Assembly (NCBI GenBank): GCA_949283205.1
Contig: CASDSD010000016.1
Location: 18,594 to 82,593 of the forward strand
Length of the DNA stretch: 64,000 nucleotides
Source: an uncultured Alistipes sp.
Lineage (GTDB): Bacteria > Bacteroidota > Bacteroidia > Bacteroidales > Rikenellaceae
Reading direction: 5' to 3'
Shown: positions 52,489 to 63,000 of the stretch, piece after piece
Position numbering within the stretch: position 1 is the first letter of the stretch
Layout: each line of letters begins with the position of its first letter
The notes under the pieces: generated by a model
What the model saw: only the letters and a program-made list of their open reading frames with translations
The model's database searches: none
What the model was told of the DNA's origin: nothing
Position numbers and translations under genes: made by a program

Positions 52489-55400
52489 AGCGACCTCCTT
52501 TCTTCAGATTGTCGATAAACAACAGCAGACGGTTGGTTATGTTCACGTCGCTGACGCTTCCGTCGAAGTCGAGCGACAGCAGATTCATCTGCGGATAGAG
52601 CGTCTTGATACGTTTCTCGACACCCTTGGCGACGATGTGGTTGGCGATGCATCCGAACGGCTGCAGGCTCACCACGTCGTTCACGCCGCCCATGGCAAAG
52701 GTCGCAATCTCTCCCGGCAGAAGCCATCCCTCGCCAAAACGCGCATTCAGCGATATGATCTTCGACGCGGCCGCAGCCTCGTGATAGATGTTGCCCAAAG
52801 GCCGGAAATACTCGAAACGCGCAGCAGCGGCATTGTAGCTGTCTATTATGCCCTGCATCCATTCGAAGACGTGCCGCATGAGCCAATCGGGGATGCGAGA
52901 CTTCTCGAGTCCCGTGCGCAGTTTCACATCGCGGTTCACAAAGCCCTGCATGAAGAAGTCGGCCAACACGGGCGACACCACCTCGATCTTCTGCTCCACG
53001 AGCCAATCGGTCAGTCCCTTTTGTGCAAAGGGGTTGAATTTAAGATATATCTCCCCCACTATGCCCACTTTCGGACGGTCGACGCCGGCAGGCACTATCT
53101 GCGAGAACTCCCCGGCGGCGCGCGACAGAAGATCGCGGAACGAGGCGATCTGCTGCCCCTCCGACCTCTCACGGATAATCTTGACGGCCTCCGACATGTA
53201 TTTGTCGCGCAGCGCCGCCGCGGCGCCGGCTTCAGTCTCACGCACCGCCGCAGGGTAATACAACCGTGCAAGGCAGTCGGTGAATATGACCGATCCCACG
53301 GCCGAACGGAGCAGCTTGCGCCACGGGATCCTGAATCCGGGCTGTGTATTCTTCAGGCCGCTGCCGGGCGACACCGATATGACGGGGACATCGGCGAATC
53401 CCGCCTCGACAAGCGCCTTCTTGATGAGCGATATGTAGTTGCTGGCACGGCACTGTCCGCCCGTCTGCGATATGGCCACGGCCGTGCGCGAGACATCGTA
53501 GCGACCCGACTGCAGGGCCGTGATCATGTCGCCTACGATGAGCGTCGCGGGATAGCATATCTCGTTATTGGCATACTTGAGACCCATCTCGGCCGTATAG
53601 GCCGAACTGGCCGGGAGGCTCTCGACGTCATACCCCGCCCGCGCCACGATATGCGGGATAAGGGGCGATATGAAGGGCGTGAAGAACGGTATCAGTATCT
53701 TGCGCCGACGATCCTTCTCGCCGAAGACGGGCGTCGTGACGAAGGGCCGCGCCTCCGTACGGCGGCAATGCCCCAGCTTGAGGCTCTCGATAAGCGAGCG
53801 CACGCGCAGCTTGAGCGATCCGATGTTGCTCACGTCGTCGATCTTGAGCAGGGCGAAACTCTTGCCGTAGCGCCCGAGCAGATCCCGCACCTCGTCCGTA
53901 AGCAGGGCGTCGGGCCCGCAACCGAACGATGTCATCTGTACGAGCTGTACATCGCTGCCCTGGCGCACACACCACTCGGCAGCACGCAGTATGCGGTTGG
54001 GATATGCCCACTGCGATACGAAGTGCGTGTCTCCGATCTCGATCTGCTCGTCGCGCACGATGTCGTCCGTAATGACATCCACCCCCATCGAGGCGATCAT
54101 GTCCGAAAGTTTGTGCTGTATGAGCTGATCGGCATGGTACGGCCGGCCGGCGAGGAGGATTGTCATGCGGCCCGCCGCACGGCTGCCGGATACGATCTCC
54201 TCGTCTATCGACTTCATCTTGCGGATGAAGGTATGATACTCCGCCAAAGCGAACTTGAACGCCTTGTTCGCAGTAACACGATCCACCCCCAGAAAACCGA
54301 GATACTCGAGACACTGCCGCCGCAGCAACCGCTCCGAACGGAACGACACCGTCGGCGTGTCGAGCGGCACGGAGAGGTTCTCCACGCTGCGCACGACATC
54401 CGAATATCCCGACACTATCGGGCAGTTGTAGCTGTTTACCGCCTGCCGGTCCTCGGCACGCTCGTATATCACGTAGGGCATGAGTATACGGTCCACGCCG
54501 CTTGCCGCGAGCGTCGCGATATGGCTGTGCACCAGTTTGGCAGGGAAACAGATATTGTCCGACATCACCTTGCGCACGTTGCTTTCGTAGGAGGGCATGT
54601 TCGATGCATCGGACAGCACCACGCGTATATCGCAGTTATATAGGAGCGTATGCCAGAAAGGATACTCCTCGAACATGTTCAGGCAGCGCGGGATTCCGAT
54701 CGTCATCCTGCCGTCGCGCCGTTCGGGACGGTCGAACAGCAGATGCAGTTTTTCGGCATAGGCGTTGCGCCCCACCACATCGTAGTCGCCGCGGTTCGAA
54801 AAGTGACGCTCGCATTTGTTCCCCGAGAAATAGTCGTTGCCGTTTGCGAACCGGTAACGTGTAACCATACAGCTGTTCTCGCATCCGTGGCACTCTGTCG
54901 TGCGCGACGTATACGACGAGGCCTCGACGATCTTCTCCAGAGGCACTCCCGCCACGGCCCTGTCACGGGCGTACAGCGCACACCCGAAGGCTCCCATCAG
55001 CTCGGGTCGCCCGCTGCGGAATACCTCTCGGCCGGTCAGCCTCTCGAAGGCACGCACTACGGCGTCATTGCGCATCGTGCCTCCCTGTACCACGACCCGT
55101 TCGCCGAGCTCATCGGCGTTGCGGAACTTCAACACCTTGTAAAGGCAATTCTTTACCACCGAATACGAGAGTCCAGCCGCAATGTCGGCGACAGAGGCGC
55201 CCTCGCGCAGCACCTGCTTGACCTTCGAGTTCATGAATACCGTACAGCGCGTACCCAGATCGCACGGGAACTCCGCCGTGCAGGCCAGCGCCGCGAAATC
55301 GGAGACGGAATATCCGAGGCTTTTGGCAAAGGTCTCGATAAACGATCCGCAGCCCGACGAGCAGGCCTCGTTTATCTCCATTCGCGTCAGTACGCCGCGA

Positions 55401-56707
55401 TCCACGAAAATGGCCTTGATGTCCTGGCCGCCGATATCGAGTATGAACGACACGTCGGGCGTAATTTCCCGCGCCGCAATATAGTGGGCAATGGTCTCGA
55501 TTATGCCGTAATCGAGGCGGAAGGCCGCCTTTATAAGGTCCTCGCCGTATCCCGTGGAACATCCGCCGCACACGACGGGCTCCGCACCCGCGGCCACGCA
55601 CTCGTCCATCAGCTTGCGGAGGCCGCGTCCGACGGCGGCAACCGGGTTGCCGTCGTTGGGGGTATAGTACGAGAAGAGAAGGCGCTTGTCGCGATCGATG
55701 GCGACAATCTTCGTTGTCGTCGATCCCGAGTCTATGCCCAACATCATCTCCACACGTCCGGCGTGAAGCGGCGCCGGATCCATCAGATGGCAGTTCTTCG
55801 CCTCACGCCATGCCTCGAGTTCCTGTCCGTTGCCGAAGATCGGCGGCAGGGAACTGTACGACCGCATCCCGTTGGGTGCGTCGTCCGCAATCAGTTCATT
55901 CCATTCGCATGCCGTCATACGGCGCTCGCCCCCGGCCATAAGCGCCGCACCCCATGCCGGCAGCAACTGTGCATCGGACGGCACCACGATATCCTCCTCC
56001 GAAAGGTTCAGATAATCCGTGAAGGCCTTGCGCAGCGACGGCAGGAATGCCAGCGGGCCGCCGCAGAAGAGTACCGGCGTGCGGATGTCGCAACCGTGCG
56101 AGAGCGTCACCACAGTCTGTACGGCAACGGCATGGAATATCGACGCGGCGATATCCTCGCGCGTGGCGTTCTTTGCCGCGAGGTTCTGAATGTCGGTTTT
56201 GGCGAAGACGCCGCAGCGCGACGCGATGGGATATATGTGAGACGAATTGCGGGCCAGCCCGTCGAGACCTTCGGGCGTGGTATTCAACAATACGGCCATC
56301 TGGTCTATGAAGGCACCCGTACCGCCCGCGCAGTTTCCGTTCATGCGCATGTCGGGAGCGCCGCCATCGTTGAGAAATACCACCTTGGCATCCTCGCCGC
56401 CGATGTCGATGATCGTGGCCGCGGAAGGATAGTAGCGCTTGACGTATGCCGTCGACGCGACCACCTCCTGTATGAAATCTATCTTGCTGCGCTCGGCTAC
56501 GCCCAGCCCCACGGAACCGGTCACGGTCAACGAGAAACGCGCATCCTTCAAGCGCTCCCCTATCTCGCCGAACACTCCGGAGAGTGTTTGAGACACGTGG
56601 GCGTTGTGGCGCTCGTATTTCGAATAACACACGCCGCCCGACTCGTCGAGCACGACCGCCTTCACGGTCGTCGACCCGATATCCAGTCCCATCCTGTAAT
56701 CTGCCAT
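52478..56707 (-). CDS. 2-hydroxyacyl-CoA dehydratase activase-type fusion protein
   Basis: The protein has 1409 residues. Two tandem ASKHA-fold activase domains of the BcrAD/BadF/BadG/HgdC type (about 1-270 and 310-570) each have a phosphate motif (GLDIGSTTVKAVVLD; GIDSGSTTTKIVAID) and a Cys-containing [4Fe-4S] motif (NGNCAGGTGAFID; NEACSSGCGSFIE). A DUF2229 domain follows (from about 640), and a C-terminal part resembles the HgdB-type dehydratase subunit. HgdC-type activases use ATP to inject an electron into a dehydratase. The fused family is common in gut anaerobes, but its substrate is not established to my knowledge. It is cytoplasmic, with the TetR gene downstream. Confidence 0.88.
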   Translation of the reverse strand: MADYRMGLDIGSTTVKAVVLDESGGVCYSKYERHNAHVSQTLSGVFGEIGERLKDARFSLTVTGSVGLGVAERSKIDFIQEVVASTAYVKRYYPSAATIIDIGGEDAKVVFLNDGGAPDMRMNGNCAGGTGAFIDQMAVLLNTTPEGLDGLARNSSHIYPIASRCGVFAKTDIQNLAAKNATREDIAASIFHAVAVQTVVTLSHGCDIRTPVLFCGGPLAFLPSLRKAFTDYLNLSEEDIVVPSDAQLLPAWGAALMAGGERRMTACEWNELIADDAPNGMRSYSSLPPIFGNGQELEAWREAKNCHLMDPAPLHAGRVEMMLGIDSGSTTTKIVAIDRDKRLLFSYYTPNDGNPVAAVGRGLRKLMDECVAAGAEPVVCGGCSTGYGEDLIKAAFRLDYGIIETIAHYIAAREITPDVSFILDIGGQDIKAIFVDRGVLTRMEINEACSSGCGSFIETFAKSLGYSVSDFAALACTAEFPCDLGTRCTVFMNSKVKQVLREGASVADIAAGLSYSVVKNCLYKVLKFRNADELGERVVVQGGTMRNDAVVRAFERLTGREVFRSGRPELMGAFGCALYARDRAVAGVPLEKIVEASSYTSRTTECHGCENSCMVTRYRFANGNDYFSGNKCERHFSNRGDYDVVGRNAYAEKLHLLFDRPERRDGRMTIGIPRCLNMFEEYPFWHTLLYNCDIRVVLSDASNMPSYESNVRKVMSDNICFPAKLVHSHIATLAASGVDRILMPYVIYERAEDRQAVNSYNCPIVSGYSDVVRSVENLSVPLDTPTVSFRSERLLRRQCLEYLGFLGVDRVTANKAFKFALAEYHTFIRKMKSIDEEIVSGSRAAGRMTILLAGRPYHADQLIQHKLSDMIASMGVDVITDDIVRDEQIEIGDTHFVSQWAYPNRILRAAEWCVRQGSDVQLVQMTSFGCGPDALLTDEVRDLLGRYGKSFALLKIDDVSNIGSLKLRVRSLIESLKLGHCRRTEARPFVTTPVFGEKDRRRKILIPFFTPFISPLIPHIVARAGYDVESLPASSAYTAEMGLKYANNEICYPATLIVGDMITALQSGRYDVSRTAVAISQTGGQCRASNYISLIKKALVEAGFADVPVISVSPGSGLKNTQPGFRIPWRKLLRSAVGSVIFTDCLARLYYPAAVRETEAGAAAALRDKYMSEAVKIIRERSEGQQIASFRDLLSRAAGEFSQIVPAGVDRPKVGIVGEIYLKFNPFAQKGLTDWLVEQKIEVVSPVLADFFMQGFVNRDVKLRTGLEKSRIPDWLMRHVFEWMQGIIDSYNAAAARFEYFRPLGNIYHEAAAASKIISLNARFGEGWLLPGEIATFAMGGVNDVVSLQPFGCIANHIVAKGVEKRIKTLYPQMNLLSLDFDGSVSDVNITNRLLLFIDNLKKGGRYEK

Positions 56708-56836
56708 ATATCCGATATTTTATCTATTCCAATCCTTAACCTGTCATCCGCATGTCCTTTCCGCTGCCGGCATCCCTCCTGCCGCCCCTTTCGGAGTTGC
56801 ATACGGACATATGGAAGAGAGGCTGACTACATTGTT

Positions 56837-56863
56837 TGACAAGTGTGTCAGCACGCAAAAATA
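56837..56863 (-). promoter_or_regulatory. Promoter and probable TetR operator of the activase operon
   Basis: A -7 box TATTTTTG on the minus strand (56856-56863) is followed, at the expected transcription start, by the palindrome TGACA-CACT-TGTCA (minus strand; 56837-56850). Outer arms GCTGAC (56822-56827) and GTCAGC (56847-56852) add a second nested symmetry. TetR proteins often bind such 14-16-bp palindromes. Confidence 0.55.
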
Positions 56864-56957
56864 GATAAAATTATCCTACGATATTCAGATTTAATAAAAA
56901 ATTTGCACAATCCTGCGGCACAGAGGGCACGTCCCGCAGCAACGATGCCGGACAGAA

Positions 56958-57659
56958 TCAATGACGTTCGTTGGAAAGGATCTGATAGACCTCATCGGCA
57001 TAGCGTTTGCCGATGGGGATTGGAGCGGCGCGGCCCGTGATCTTGACCTCGCGTTTGGAGAAGTATTCGACACCGCGGAGCGGGATGACATACGATCTGT
57101 GTATGCGCAGGAAGAGGTTCTGCGGCAACATCTCCGAGAGGACCTTGATTCCAGTACGCGAGAGCACATATCCGCCCGAACGACGCACGATCTTCACGTA
57201 GTTGCCCATGGCCTCGACACAGAGGATATCGTCCATGGGTATCGATATGCTGTTGTACTCCTGTTTCACGACAAGCGTCTCCGGCTCTTTCGTACGGCGG
57301 GCACCGATACGGCGGCACGCCTTTTCTATGGCCTGCTCGAACCGCTCGTATGCAAAGGGCTTATGCAGGAAGTCGACGGCATCCAGGTCGAATCCGGCGA
57401 TGGCATATTGCGCGTGCGCCGTCGTAAAAATGAAACAGCTATCACGCGGCAGCGACTGCGCCACATCCAGGCCGCTGATGCTGTTCATCTCGATGTCGAG
57501 GAAGACGAGGTCGGGCCGGCGCCGCCGTATCTCCTCCAACCCGATGCGCGGCTCGCTGAAGGTGGTGAGGTCGATGCCGCCCCTGCGCTCGCAGAAGCGG
57601 CTTATGACCAACAATGCCAACGGCTCGTCGTCGATGGCTATGCACGATATCTTTTTCAT
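56958..57659 (-). CDS. LytTR family response regulator
   Basis: The protein has 233 residues from the chosen start. A receiver domain (about 1-120) has acidic pocket Asp10-Asp11 and phospho-acceptor Asp55 in LVFLDIEMNSISGLD. The C-terminal LytTR DNA-binding domain (about 135-233) includes ILCVEAMGNYVKIV and FLRIHRSYVIPL. It overlaps the kinase gene by 4 bp, so the two form a two-component operon. A longer frame to 57869 runs into the kinase gene and is rejected. Divergent RND efflux genes upstream of the kinase are likely targets. Confidence 0.92.
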   Translation of the reverse strand: MKKISCIAIDDEPLALLVISRFCERRGGIDLTTFSEPRIGLEEIRRRRPDLVFLDIEMNSISGLDVAQSLPRDSCFIFTTAHAQYAIAGFDLDAVDFLHKPFAYERFEQAIEKACRRIGARRTKEPETLVVKQEYNSISIPMDDILCVEAMGNYVKIVRRSGGYVLSRTGIKVLSEMLPQNLFLRIHRSYVIPLRGVEYFSKREVKITGRAAPIPIGKRYADEVYQILSNERH

Positions 57660-58684
57660 CGCAGGCGGATTGTCAGACATACTTTGAATTTGCGTTCGCC
57701 CCGGGTCACATCCAGCACAAACCGGTCGGGATAGAGCAGTTCGAGTCGCTTGCGGCAGTTCTCTATGCCGATTGCCGGCTCGTTCTGCGGCGGAGTCTTC
57801 ATCACGTCGTTCCCGGCCTCGAAGCGCAGCGTGCCATCCTTGACGGCGATACGTATCGAGATAAGGCAATCCTCATCCGACGAGGTGCCGTACTTGAAGG
57901 CATTCTCGACGAAGGTGATGAGGATCATCGGGGGGATCTGCACGTCGTGTTCCTCGGCTCGCACGTCGAACTCGACACGCGTATGGTGGTTCAGCCGCAG
58001 CAGTTGCAGGTCGACATACTGGCGCAGATAGTCTATCTCGCTGTCTATCGGAATAGTAAGCGAGTTGGTATTCGTATTGGCATACATATACCGCAAAATG
58101 TTCGAAAACTTCATGAAGGCCGATTCGGTCTTGTCGGATTTCATGATCACCAGCCCGTAAAGCGTATTGAGCGTATTGAACATGAAATGGGGATTGATCT
58201 GCGCCTTGTACAATGCCAGTTCGGCCTTGTTTTTCTGCGCCTCGATCTCCTGTTTGGATATGATCTGGCGGAAGAGTTCTATCGTCAATTCGATCGAGAG
58301 GCTGAATCCGGTTACAATCAGGAAGAAAAACCACACTATCTGACGGCGTATGCGCTGGCGCATCCCGAGGTCGAGGACGGCATTGCCGTCGCCGTTGTCC
58401 GAAAGCGGGAAATCTCCCAAAAGCACCGTCAGCACCACCAGCGCACCCACGATGAGCGCCACGGCGGCATACCGCCGCTGCATGATGAGCGACGGGATGT
58501 TCGACTTGCGGTATATGAAGTAGAGCAGGTAGAGATATAGGACGAATACGACCAGGAACCACGTATTGTAGGCATACCACTTGTCCACCGGCACCAGCAT
58601 GATGATGAAGGGCAATATGACCAGGCAGAAAAGCAGGTCGATAAATACGGTAATTTTGGTCGATCTCATAACTACTATTTTCAT
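57656..58684 (-). CDS. LytS/YehU-type sensor histidine kinase
   Basis: This 342-residue inner-membrane kinase has four predicted helices (about 12-32, 40-58, 72-90 and 115-138). The His_kinase domain carries phospho-acceptor His166 in KAQINPHFMFNTLNTLYG. The ATPase part has the N-box FVENAFKYGT and the G-box region AIGIENCRKRLELLY. It lacks a large periplasmic sensor, so it may sense a signal within the membrane. A start at 58669 (MRSTK) is an alternative. It precedes and overlaps the response regulator gene. Confidence 0.92.
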   Translation of the reverse strand: MKIVVMRSTKITVFIDLLFCLVILPFIIMLVPVDKWYAYNTWFLVVFVLYLYLLYFIYRKSNIPSLIMQRRYAAVALIVGALVVLTVLLGDFPLSDNGDGNAVLDLGMRQRIRRQIVWFFFLIVTGFSLSIELTIELFRQIISKQEIEAQKNKAELALYKAQINPHFMFNTLNTLYGLVIMKSDKTESAFMKFSNILRYMYANTNTNSLTIPIDSEIDYLRQYVDLQLLRLNHHTRVEFDVRAEEHDVQIPPMILITFVENAFKYGTSSDEDCLISIRIAVKDGTLRFEAGNDVMKTPPQNEPAIGIENCRKRLELLYPDRFVLDVTRGERKFKVCLTIRLR

Positions 58685-58803
58685 TCCGGGGATATCGGTC
58701 CGCGAGCGTCACCTTGCGACGACCCTTTCTGCAGGATGGGCGTCCGCAGGACCGGCACAAAGGGAGCGCCGGCAGCGGGCCTTCCGACAAAGCCGCGACA
58801 TGG

Positions 58804-58834
58804 CAAAGTTAATCTTTTACATACAAATTTCCAA
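58804..58834 (-). promoter_or_regulatory. Promoter of the LytS-LytTR operon
   Basis: On the minus strand TTG (58832-58834), a 20-bp spacer and TAACTTTG (58804-58811) fit the Bacteroidetes promoter, about 120 bp before the kinase start codon. Confidence 0.55.
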
Positions 58835-58881
58835 TCACCGACATGCCGTTCGACACCACATTTCGTTCATCCGTCTACACA

Positions 58882-58913
58882 TTTGCGTTTATTAATAAGA
58901 AATATTAATTTTG
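58882..58913 (+). promoter_or_regulatory. Promoter of the second RND operon
   Basis: TTTG (58882-58885), a 20-bp spacer and TAATTTTG (58906-58913) form a full-consensus Bacteroidetes promoter 31 bp before the adaptor gene. Confidence 0.7.
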
Positions 58914-58944
58914 TACAGAAAAACTCGTAAGAGGGAATCTGTAA

Positions 58945-60069
58945 ATGTCAAAAATAATACGCACCGTAATGAAAAAATCTTTCTTTTTTCTCGTGAGCCT
59001 CTTTTTGCTTTCGGCCTGCGGGAATCAACAGGCCGAACAGGCCGAGGCCGAGTACAAAACACTCGTTGTCTCATTGAGCGACCGCACGCTCAACACCGAA
59101 TACACGGCCAAATTGCGCGGCCGTCAGTATGTTGAGATTCGTCCGCAGGTAAGCGGTCTGATCACCGAGATCCGCTTCAATGAAGGCGATGTCGTACGCA
59201 AAGGACAGATACTATTCGTTATCGATCAGGTGCCATACAAAGCAGCCCTCGAGACCGCCATCGCCAATGTCAAGAGCGCCGAGGCGCAACTGGCTACGGC
59301 CAAGCTGACGGCAGAAAGCAAAGAGCAGCTTTACAAGGAAAACATCGTATCGGATTTTGACCTGCAGTCGGCCCGCAACTCTCTGGCTGCGGCCGAAGCC
59401 GCCATGGCACAGGCACAGGCACAGGAGATAAATGCCCGCAACGACCTCTCCTACACCGAGGTCAAGAGCCCCGTGGACGGCGTGGCCAGCATGATACAGT
59501 ATCGTGTCGGCGCATTGGTGAACAGCAGCATATCGACCCCGCTCGTAACCGTGGCCGATACCGACCTGATGTATGCCTACGTATCGCTGTCGGAGAATGA
59601 GATCCTCGACCTCATACAGCAGTACGGATCGATCCAGGCGGCCATAGAGCAGATGCCCGACGTCAGCCTCAGACTGATAAACGGTTCGGCATATCCCCAC
59701 ACGGGACGTATCGACGCCATAAGCGGCACCGTCGAGGAGAGTACGGGTACGCTGCGCCTGCGCGCCTCGTTCTCGAACCCCGAAGGGCTGCTCCACAACG
59801 GCGGTAGCGGCCAGCTCATGATCCCCACAACCCGCAAGGGGTGCATCATAATACCCAAGACGGCAACATACGAGTTGCAGAACCGCATCTTCGTCTACAA
59901 GATCGAGGACGGCAAGACCAAATCGGCCCCCATCACCGTCTTCAAACTCGACAACGGTACGGAATACATCGTCGAGTCGGGTCTGGCCGAGGGCGATGAG
60001 ATCATAGCCGAAGGCGCCGGCCTGCTGCGCGACGGAATCGAGGTAAAGAGTCAGACAAATAAACAGTAA
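58945..60069 (+). CDS. RND periplasmic adaptor lipoprotein (second system)
   Basis: This 374-residue AcrA/MexA-type adaptor has a signal peptide ending in a lipobox (LLSAC). It shows the full order: lipoyl half (EIRPQVSGLITEIRFNEGDVVRKG), helical hairpin (about 90-150, rich in Ala/Glu), lipoyl half (VKSPVDGVASMIQYRVGALV), beta-barrel and membrane-proximal domains. A purine-rich AGAGGGA precedes the ATG at 58945; a start at 58969 (MKKSFFF) would give a shorter signal peptide. It is the first gene of the operon, 8 bp before the pump gene. Confidence 0.9.
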   Translation: MSKIIRTVMKKSFFFLVSLFLLSACGNQQAEQAEAEYKTLVVSLSDRTLNTEYTAKLRGRQYVEIRPQVSGLITEIRFNEGDVVRKGQILFVIDQVPYKAALETAIANVKSAEAQLATAKLTAESKEQLYKENIVSDFDLQSARNSLAAAEAAMAQAQAQEINARNDLSYTEVKSPVDGVASMIQYRVGALVNSSISTPLVTVADTDLMYAYVSLSENEILDLIQQYGSIQAAIEQMPDVSLRLINGSAYPHTGRIDAISGTVEESTGTLRLRASFSNPEGLLHNGGSGQLMIPTTRKGCIIIPKTATYELQNRIFVYKIEDGKTKSAPITVFKLDNGTEYIVESGLAEGDEIIAEGAGLLRDGIEVKSQTNKQ

Positions 60070-60077
60070 TCCGCGCC

Positions 60078-63000
60078 ATGAAGATCAAGTTATTCATCGA
60101 TCGACCGATATTGGCCGGAGTAATATCCGTCGTCATACTGATTCTGGGATTCATCGGTCTATCCCAGCTTCCGGTAGAACAGTTTCCCGAGATCGCGCCC
60201 CCGACCGTCAGCGTCTCGACCTCGTACACCGGTGCCAATGCCGAGACGGTGCTGAAGAGCGTTGTCGTACCCTTGGAGGAGGCGTTGAACGGTGTGGAGA
60301 ACATGATGTACATGACCTCGTCGGCAACCAATACCGGCTCGGCACGTATCACCATCTATTTCCGTCAGGGTACCGACCCCGACATGGCCACGGTCAACGT
60401 GCAGAACCGTATCGCAACGGCACAGGGCCTCATGCCCGCCGAGGTTACACGAAGCGGTATCAACGTGCGCAAGCGCCAGACGAGTAACATCAAGGCGCTG
60501 GCGCTCTACAGCCCCGACGACTCGTTCGACGAGAGCTTCCTGAACAACTACCTCAAGATCAACATCGAGCCGCGTCTGGCGCGTATCGCCGGCGTGGGTG
60601 AGGTGAACGTCATGGGATCGGACTACTCGCTGCGAATATGGCTCGACCCCAACAAGATGGCGCAGTACGGGCTTATCCCCTCGGACATTACCCAGGTACT
60701 CGACGAGCAGAACCTCGAGGCCGCCACGGGTACGCTCGGCGCCGAGTCGGGCAACACGTTCCAGTACGTGCTCAAGTACCGCGGCCGCTACGAGTTCGAG
60801 CAGGACTACGAAAACATGGTCGTCCGTTCGCTGCCCGACGGCGAGGTACTCCGCCTCAAGGATATTGCCACGATAGAGCTCGGCTCGCGTACATATACCT
60901 ATATCGGTGAGGTGAACGGACACCCGGGATCGAACTGTATGATCGCCCAGACCTCCGGCTCGAATGCCAACGAGATCATCGAGCAGATCGACAAGGAGGT
61001 TGCCGAGATCACCCAGAACCTGCCGAAGGGCATGGAGATCGCCGACCTGATGAGTTCGAAGGACTTCCTCGACGCGTCGATCAAGAATGTGGTCAAGACC
61101 CTCGTCGAGGCCATCATCCTCGTGATTCTGGTGGTATACGTCTTCCTGCAGAGCCTGCGTTCGACCTTCATCCCCGCGCTGTCGATCATCGTGTCGCTGG
61201 TGGGTACGTTCGCCTTCCTCATCGCGGCTGGATTCAGTTTGAACATGCTTACCCTCTTCGCCCTCGTGCTTGTGATCGGTACGGTCGTCGATGACGCCAT
61301 AGTGGTGGTCGAGGCCGTGCAGGCCAAATTCGACGAAGGGTACAAGTCCCCATACAAGGCTACCGTCGACGCCATGGGCAACATCACCTCGGCGCTGGTC
61401 ACCACGACCTTCGTCTTCATGGCGGTGTTCATCCCCGTGAGCTTCATGGGAGGCACTACGGGTACCTTCTACACGCAGTTCGGTCTGACGATGGCCGTAG
61501 CGGTGGGTATCTCGCTCATCAGCGCCATGACCCTCTGCCCCGCCCTGTGCGCCCTTATCATGACCCCGCACGCCGACGCCTCGAAGAATGAGAAACTCAG
61601 CTTCTCGTCGCGCTTCCACATAGCATTCGACTCGGCATTCCATCGCCTGGTAATGAAATACAAGGGCGGCGTGATGTTCATGCTCAAGAACAAATGGCTT
61701 GCGGCCATTCTGCTCATCATAGCATGCGGTGGTCTCTACTACCTGATGAATACCACCAAGACGGGTCTGGTGCCGCAGGAGGATATGGGTACCATCTTCG
61801 TCGACGTGCGCACCTCGCCCGGCAACAGCCTCGAGCAGACCCGCGTCGTCATGGACGAGATAGATTCTCGCATAAAGAGCATACCCCAGATAAGGATGTA
61901 CTCGAAAATCACCGGTAACGGCATGATCAGCGGCCAGGGCTCTTCGAACGGTATGTTCATCCTGCGACTCAAGCAGTGGGACGAGCGTACGGAGGAGGGC
62001 GATGACATCAACTCGGTAATTTCGGAGGTATACCGCCGCACGGCGGACATCACGTCGGCCGACATCATGGCCTTCGCACAGCCAATGATTCCGGGCTACG
62101 GTGTCAGCAGCGGTTTCGAGCTATATGTGCAGGACCAGAAGGGAGGCTCGATCGAAGACCTGCTCACCGTCACGCGCAACATGATCGACAAGCTCAACGC
62201 ACGTCCCGAGATCGAGCGCGCCACGACCTCGTTCGACACCAAGTTCCCGCAATACCTGATCGACGTCGATGCGGCGCTCTGCAAGCGCAACGGGGTATCC
62301 CCCACCGACGTGCTGAACGTGCTGTCGGGCTACATCGGCGGAACCTACGCCTCGAACATGAACCGTTTCTCGAAGCTCTACCGCGTCATGGTGCAGGCTT
62401 CGCCACAATACCGTCTCGACACAGAGTCGCTCAAGAACATGTTCGTGCGCAACTCGTCGGGCGAGATGTCACCCGTCAGCCAATACATCACCCTGACGCG
62501 TGTATACGGTGCGGAGACGTTGTCACGATTCAACCTCTTCTCGGCCATCTCCGTCAACGGCACCCCCGCCAACGGATACAGCTCGGGACAGGCCATCCAG
62601 GCCGTGCGTGAGGTTGCGGCCGAGACGCTGCCCGCAGGTTACGGATACGAGTTCGGCGGCATGTCGCGAGAGGAGGCCTCGACAGGCAGCTCGACGACGA
62701 TAATATTCATCATCTGTATCGTCTTCATCTACCTTATCCTCTGCGCCCTCTACGAGAGTCTCTTCATACCGATCGCCGTCATTCTGTCGGTACCGTTCGG
62801 TCTGGCCGGCAGTTTCCTCTTTGCCAAGATGTTCGGCCTGGAGAACAACATTTACCTCCAGATCGGTCTGCTCATGCTGATCGGACTTCTGGCCAAGACG
62901 GCCATCCTGCTCACGGAGTACGCCTCGGAACGCCGCCGTCACGGCATGACCATCACCCAGGCCGCCATATCGGCCGCACAGGTACGTCTGCGACCCATCC

